From Acidobacteriota bacterium (GTDB taxonomy: Bacteria; Acidobacteriota; Thermoanaerobaculia; Multivoradales; JAHEKO01), in NCBI GenBank assembly GCA_029861655.1, contig JAOTZA010000148.1, positions 1 to 8,043 of the forward strand: DNA of 8,043 nt. The letters run 5' to 3'. The notes beneath the pieces are model-generated. The model saw only the letters and a list, made by a program, of their open reading frames with translations, ran no database searches and was not told where the DNA came from. A program made the position numbers and the translations under genes. Below are positions 5,161 through 8,043 of this stretch, one piece after another (position 1 is the first letter of the stretch; every line of letters starts with the position of its first letter).

Positions 5161-6348
5161 TCACTCAGCCTGGAGCGGATCCGAGAACCGAGCGTCGGTG
5201 ATAAAGGAGCGGTCGGTGAGGCTTTTGAGGAACTCGACGAGGTCGCGTATTTCGCTCTCACTGATCTCAAAACCGGTGACGAGCGGGCTTTTGTAGTGGT
5301 TGCCGCGGCCCGGCTCCCGTCCCCCTGCGGCATAGGTTTCGATCACCTCCTCGAGCGTTGTGGCGCTGCCGTCGTGGAGGTAGGGTGCGGTGAGCTCGAT
5401 GTTTCGCAGGGTCGGCGCCTTGAAACGACCCATGTCTTCCGGACGGCGAGTGTGCTCGAAGAGCCCCCGGTTCGGCTCCGGATAGGCGCCTTCTCCATCG
5501 AGATCGAACAGTCCCGTGTTGTGAAACTCGATCGGCAGTTTCTCGCCACCCCGGAAGACCACGGTCCCCGAAAAGTTGAAGCCGCTATGACACTCGGCGC
5601 ACCGAGTGCGCTGTGAGAAAAACAGCTCCATCCCGCGTTCGGCGCTCAGGGAGAGAGCGTCTTTCTCATCGAAAAAGACCCGCCGGTCGTAGGCGGAGTT
5701 TCCCGACAGAAGCGTCCGCTCGAAGGCTGCGATCGCCCGAACCACGTGCTCGAAACGAATCGACCTGGGGACTGGAAACGCTTGTGAGAAAAGCGTCCGG
5801 TATTCGGGGTCCGCCGCGAGCCGTTCGAGGATCTCTCGCTTGCGACCCGCGAGGCCAAGCTCGACCGGATGCTCGTTCAACATCGGTACCAGAGCCTGGT
5901 CCTCGAGGCTCGAGAGCTTTGGATCCGCCCAGGCAAAGGCACGGTTGTACGCCACATTGGTGAGGCTCATCGCGTTTCGTGGGTGCTTCTCTCCGGTCGA
6001 GCCCTCGGCCACCACCCGGCCGTCGGAAAACGCGTACTTCTGTCGATGACAACTGGCGCAGGAGAACGTCTCGTTACCCGACAGCCTGCGATCGTAGAAG
6101 AGATGGCGCCCCAGCTCGACCTTGGCCGCATTCATCGAGTTCCCGGACGGCAGCAACGGCATCGGGAAACCCGCCGGCAGCCGCCATCGATAGGGTTCTG
6201 ATCCAGTGCCCGCAGCCGTCTCCATCGTCTGAACGCTCGCGGGCTCCTCAAGCTCGGACCGCCCCCCTGGGACACAGCCGGCCAGAAGAAGCGAGATGCC
6301 AATCGGCACAACGAATTTGACGCGTAAGATCAAAGGGACGTCGTTCAC
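5161..6348 (-). CDS. di-heme cytochrome c peroxidase / MbnH-MauG-family lipoprotein
   Basis: The 395-residue product has two c-type heme sites, CASCH (97-101) and CAECH (250-254), in the cytochrome c peroxidase/MauG fold. The N-terminal block WRLPAGFPMPLLP (55-67) and AAKVELGRHLFYDRRLSGNETFSCASCH (74-101), then GSTGEKHPRNAMSLTNVAYN (116-135), is characteristic of the MbnH / MXAN_0977-type di-heme enzymes. APTLRNIELTAPYLHDGS (311-328) is the conserved region near the second heme. Family members reduce peroxide or use high-valent iron to modify a partner protein; MbnH converts a Trp of MbnP to kynurenine. The N-terminus has a lipobox, LLAGC, with Cys25, so it is probably a periplasmic lipoprotein. 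The start is uncertain: GTG at 6348 has GAGG only 1 nt away, and TTG at residue 6 would also leave a good signal. No MbnP-like partner lies beside it. Confidence 0.93.
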   Translation of the reverse strand: MNDVPLILRVKFVVPIGISLLLAGCVPGGRSELEEPASVQTMETAAGTGSEPYRWRLPAGFPMPLLPSGNSMNAAKVELGRHLFYDRRLSGNETFSCASCHRQKYAFSDGRVVAEGSTGEKHPRNAMSLTNVAYNRAFAWADPKLSSLEDQALVPMLNEHPVELGLAGRKREILERLAADPEYRTLFSQAFPVPRSIRFEHVVRAIAAFERTLLSGNSAYDRRVFFDEKDALSLSAERGMELFFSQRTRCAECHSGFNFSGTVVFRGGEKLPIEFHNTGLFDLDGEGAYPEPNRGLFEHTRRPEDMGRFKAPTLRNIELTAPYLHDGSATTLEEVIETYAAGGREPGRGNHYKSPLVTGFEISESEIRDLVEFLKSLTDRSFITDARFSDPLQAE

Positions 6349-6353
6349 CCTCG

Positions 6354-6385
6354 AACAAGAACGGGGCTTGCCGTGGCAAGCCCCG
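6354..6385 (-). terminator. intrinsic-terminator-like hairpin between TPR and cytochrome genes
   Basis: CGGGGCTTGC (6362-6371) and GCAAGCCCCG (6376-6385) form a perfect 10-bp GC-rich stem. On the minus strand it is followed at once by TTCTTGTT (6361-6354). It lies 46 nt after the stop codon of the TPR gene and would end its transcript. The T-tract is interrupted, and the cytochrome start codon is only 5 nt further on, so it might instead act as an attenuator in a joint transcript. Confidence 0.7.
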
Positions 6386-6431
6386 CCGCAGAGTTTCTTG
6401 GAAACCGCTGACTGCCGAATTTCGAAGAGAG

Positions 6432-7100
6432 CTACCAGGTACGTCCGCTACCGACCATCGCCGTCTGCACAGCCAGTTGAGTGCGTTCGGCCACCCAAGC
6501 GGCAAAGTCTTCGACCATCTGATCCCCGGCCGTCGCCCGTTTCTCGTCGACCCACTTCTGCATCGCTTCCAGCAGCTCGTCGGCACGAGCTCGATCGGCG
6601 CGAAACAAGTGCATGTAGGCATCTTTCGCCTCGTCCAACCGGCCGAGCCCCAGGTACGCCTCCGCGCGGTACTCGATTGCTTCGGCGTAACGAGGCTCGA
6701 TTGCGAGTCCCTGGTCGTACGCTTTGATCGATCCCGCGTAATCACCGAGCCTTCGTAGCGCGTAACCCAAGCTGCTGTAGGCCTGGTACATCCGCGAGTC
6801 CATCTTGATCGCCTCGCGCTGGGACCGGGCCGCCTTTTCGAACTCCTTCCCGGCCTTCTTGAGGTACTTCTCGGCCTTCTCGGGTTCCTTGGTGGCCTTC
6901 TCTTCCAGCTCCCAAGCCTTGTCGCGCAGCTTCAACCCGCGCTCGTAGTGGTCGCGCGCGGTCAATTCCATAACCGGCGGAGGCGGGGTCGGCGAAGGCG
7001 AACTGCCGCCGCCGGAGCCCAAAAGGCTCGACGGAATGGCCAAAAGGGCAATGGCGGAGAGAACCGTGGCGCTCGAGAATGTCTGTCTGCTGATCCTCAT
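6432..7100 (-). CDS. exported TPR-repeat protein, function unknown
   Basis: The 222-residue product starts with a signal sequence, basic MRISR then ATVLSAIALLAIPSSLLG, with cleavage probably near residues 28-31. A low-complexity linker follows, GGGSSPSPTPPPP (30-42). A Lys/Glu-rich helical stretch (about 48-100) is probably coiled coil or a degenerate TPR. Two clear TPR motifs follow at about 104-137 (YSSLGYALRRLGDYAGSIKAY) and 138-171 (YRAEAYLGLGRLDEAKDAY). The C-terminal 50 residues look helical. TPR proteins act as protein-protein scaffolds; the partner is unknown and the location is inferred to be periplasmic. The ATG at 7100 is chosen because a perfect AAGGAGG lies 9 nt upstream; an in-frame ATG at 7124 has poorer spacing. 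The hairpin at 6354-6385 separates it from the cytochrome gene, which it may still serve. Confidence 0.88.
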   Translation of the reverse strand: MRISRQTFSSATVLSAIALLAIPSSLLGSGGGSSPSPTPPPPVMELTARDHYERGLKLRDKAWELEEKATKEPEKAEKYLKKAGKEFEKAARSQREAIKMDSRMYQAYSSLGYALRRLGDYAGSIKAYDQGLAIEPRYAEAIEYRAEAYLGLGRLDEAKDAYMHLFRADRARADELLEAMQKWVDEKRATAGDQMVEDFAAWVAERTQLAVQTAMVGSGRTW

Positions 7101-7149
7101 TTTGTAGATCCTCCTTCTCGGCATTCGATCCTACAGTACGATCCTCCTT
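7092..7149 (-). repeat. repeated AGGATC with duplicated AAGGAGGATC
   Basis: In the 71-nt divergent gap and the first codons of the TPR gene, AGGATC occurs four times on the minus strand (7145-7140, 7132-7127, 7112-7107, 7097-7092). The longer AAGGAGGATC occurs twice, at 7149-7140 and 7116-7107. The inner one is the TPR gene's ribosome-binding site. The outer one is too far from any start to serve translation well, suggesting a local duplication or an operator-like repeat. Confidence 0.4.
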
Positions 7150-7171
7150 GCCCAGAGGTTTTACCTTTCAC

Positions 7172-7828
7172 ATGACACCCAAGCGCTTTCGACGCCTACG
7201 TCAAGTACTCGGTCGCCGTCAACCCGACCTGACGGTTCTGCTCGAGAACGTCCACAAGCCCCATAACTTCGCCGCCGTTTTGCGGACTGCCGACGCCGTA
7301 GGTCTCTTCGAGGCCCACGCGGTGATCTACGAGACCAAACTGCGAACGTCTCTCGTCAGCGCCGGCGGCAGCGACAAGTGGATCGACGTCAAGCTCCACA
7401 ACGACATCGGACAAGCGATCGATCACCTTCGCGACCGCGGGTTTGTTCTACTCGGTGCCCACCCGGGAGCCAGGGCTATCGACTACCGTCAAGTCGACTT
7501 CACCCAGCCAACGGCTCTTCTTCTCGGACAAGAGAAAGACGGTCTAACGCCGGCCGCGCGTGAGGCCGTCGATGACTTGATCTCGATCCCGATGACAGGC
7601 TTTGTCGATTCGCTCAACGTGTCGGTCGCTGCGGCGGTGCTCCTCTTCGAGGCCCATCGCCAACGCTCAGCGGCCGGGATGTTCGAAAACTCGCGCCTCG
7701 CTCCGGAGATCTACGACCAAACCCTCTTCGAATGGGCGCAGCCTCGGCTCGCTGACTACTGCCGGCGCCACGACCTTCCCTACCCGGCCCTCGACGAAAA
7801 CGGCCAGCCCATCGATCCGCCGCCCTAG
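7172..7828 (+). CDS. trmH: tRNA (guanosine-18-2'-O)-methyltransferase TrmH
   Basis: TrmH is a SPOUT-class enzyme that methylates the 2'-OH of G18 in the D-loop of tRNAs using S-adenosylmethionine. The 218 residues resemble E. coli TrmH along the whole length. Motif 1 is NVHKPHNFAAVLRTADAVG (26-44), with the conserved Asn32 and catalytic Arg38; motif 2 is LLLGQEKDGLT (116-126); motif 3 is IPMTGFVDSLNVSVAAAVLLFE (139-160), which forms the trefoil-knot cofactor site. RRQPDLTV near the start and LPYP near the end are also shared with the E. coli enzyme. The ATG at 7172 aligns with the E. coli N-terminus; an in-frame TTG at 7148 has no ribosome-binding site. AGAGG lies 13 nt upstream of the ATG, which is rather far. 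It is divergent from the TPR gene, and a REP copy follows 6 nt after the stop. Confidence 0.96.
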   Translation: MTPKRFRRLRQVLGRRQPDLTVLLENVHKPHNFAAVLRTADAVGLFEAHAVIYETKLRTSLVSAGGSDKWIDVKLHNDIGQAIDHLRDRGFVLLGAHPGARAIDYRQVDFTQPTALLLGQEKDGLTPAAREAVDDLISIPMTGFVDSLNVSVAAAVLLFEAHRQRSAAGMFENSRLAPEIYDQTLFEWAQPRLADYCRRHDLPYPALDENGQPIDPPP

Positions 7829-7834
7829 GGACAA

Positions 7835-7859
7835 GTAGCGGTCGAGCTCTGTCTCGACC
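7835..7859 (+). repeat. GTAG-type REP palindrome, inverted copy after trmH
   Basis: On the plus strand it reads GTAG, C, the arm GGTCGAG, the loop CTCTGT and the arm CTCGACC, again a perfect 7-bp stem. Relative to the other right-hand copies the last arm pair is changed from C-G to G-C, so pairing is kept. It points opposite to the following array, making a tail-to-tail pair with 15 nt between the palindromes, as in BIME arrangements. Lying just past the trmH stop, it may also help end or protect the trmH transcript. Confidence 0.75.
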
Positions 7860-7869
7860 ACCTTCCGAT

Positions 7870-8043
7870 GGTTCGGTCGACACGGGGGTCGACCGCTACA
7901 ACTACTGCGAAGACGATCCGGTCGACACGGGGGTCGACCGCTACAACCACCGCGAAGATGGTTCGGTCGACACGGGGGTCGACCGCTACAACCACCGCGA
8001 AGATGGTTCGGTCGACACGGGGGTCGACCGCTACAACTACCGC
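7870..8043 (-). repeat. REP array with 45-bp period, four copies, cut by the window end
   Basis: Units start at 7870, 7915, 7960 and 8005, the last incomplete at 39 nt, with a strict 45-bp period and few differences between copies. Each carries the REP element on the minus strand (7875-7899, 7920-7944, 7965-7989, 8010-8034): GTAG, C, the arm GGTCGAC, the loop CCCCGT and the arm GTCGACC. About 20 nt of linker, ending in GCGAAGA or similar and then a variable GGTTC or GATCC, joins the copies. There are no unique spacers, so it is not CRISPR. The array continues past the window. Confidence 0.9.

Noticed and set aside
6446..6452. CCGCTAC, resembling the REP foot, near the TPR stop codon
   Set aside because: No flanking 7-bp arms are present, and it lies within coding sequence (VGSGRT); chance match.
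7870..8043. CRISPR-like regular repeats at the right end
   Set aside because: The whole 45-bp period is conserved, so there are no spacers; the element is a palindromic REP.

Overview
The window is GC-rich DNA from a Gram-negative bacterium. A signal-peptide outer-membrane barrel protein and a lipoprotein di-heme cytochrome point to a diderm cell. The unusual Hfq-like protein (long basic N-terminus, RKD instead of YKH in the second Sm motif) and the MbnH/MauG-type enzyme would suit Acidobacteriota or a related soil or sediment lineage. That placement is inference from family resemblance, not proven by the sequence.

Layout, left to right. Positions 1-65 may hold the start of a minus-strand gene running off the left edge. 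Positions 128-292 hold a GTAG-type REP palindrome followed by five tandem 31-bp copies of a related unit. Positions 273-3839 carry four minus-strand housekeeping genes, in transcription order purD (purine synthesis), ricT (PSP1-domain Fe-S protein), an hfq-like gene and pdxA (vitamin B6 synthesis). A near-consensus sigma70 promoter overlaps the purD stop codon and should drive ricT-hfq-pdxA through a 5' leader with two clear hairpins. After a divergent gap comes a plus-strand outer-membrane beta-barrel gene (4135-4860), then about 300 bases with no gene. Next, on the minus strand, are a di-heme cytochrome c peroxidase/MbnH-like lipoprotein (5161-6348) and an exported TPR protein (6432-7100), separated by a strong terminator-like hairpin. 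trmH (tRNA Gm18 methyltransferase, 7172-7828) runs rightward, and the window ends in a second REP array: one inverted copy, then four copies with a 45-bp period that run off the edge.

Most genes are ordinary core metabolism and RNA biology: purine and PLP synthesis, RNA chaperone, RNA-processing factor, tRNA modification. Three further genes (OMP, di-heme enzyme, TPR) act in the envelope. The most notable non-coding signal is the REP family flanking both ends: its arms change sequence but keep base pairing, and one copy supplies the pdxA stop codon. I see no defence island, CRISPR array, transposase or tRNA. No clearly novel multigene system is visible; the best leads are the REP family, the structured ricT leader, the divergent Hfq and the orphan MbnH-like enzyme.
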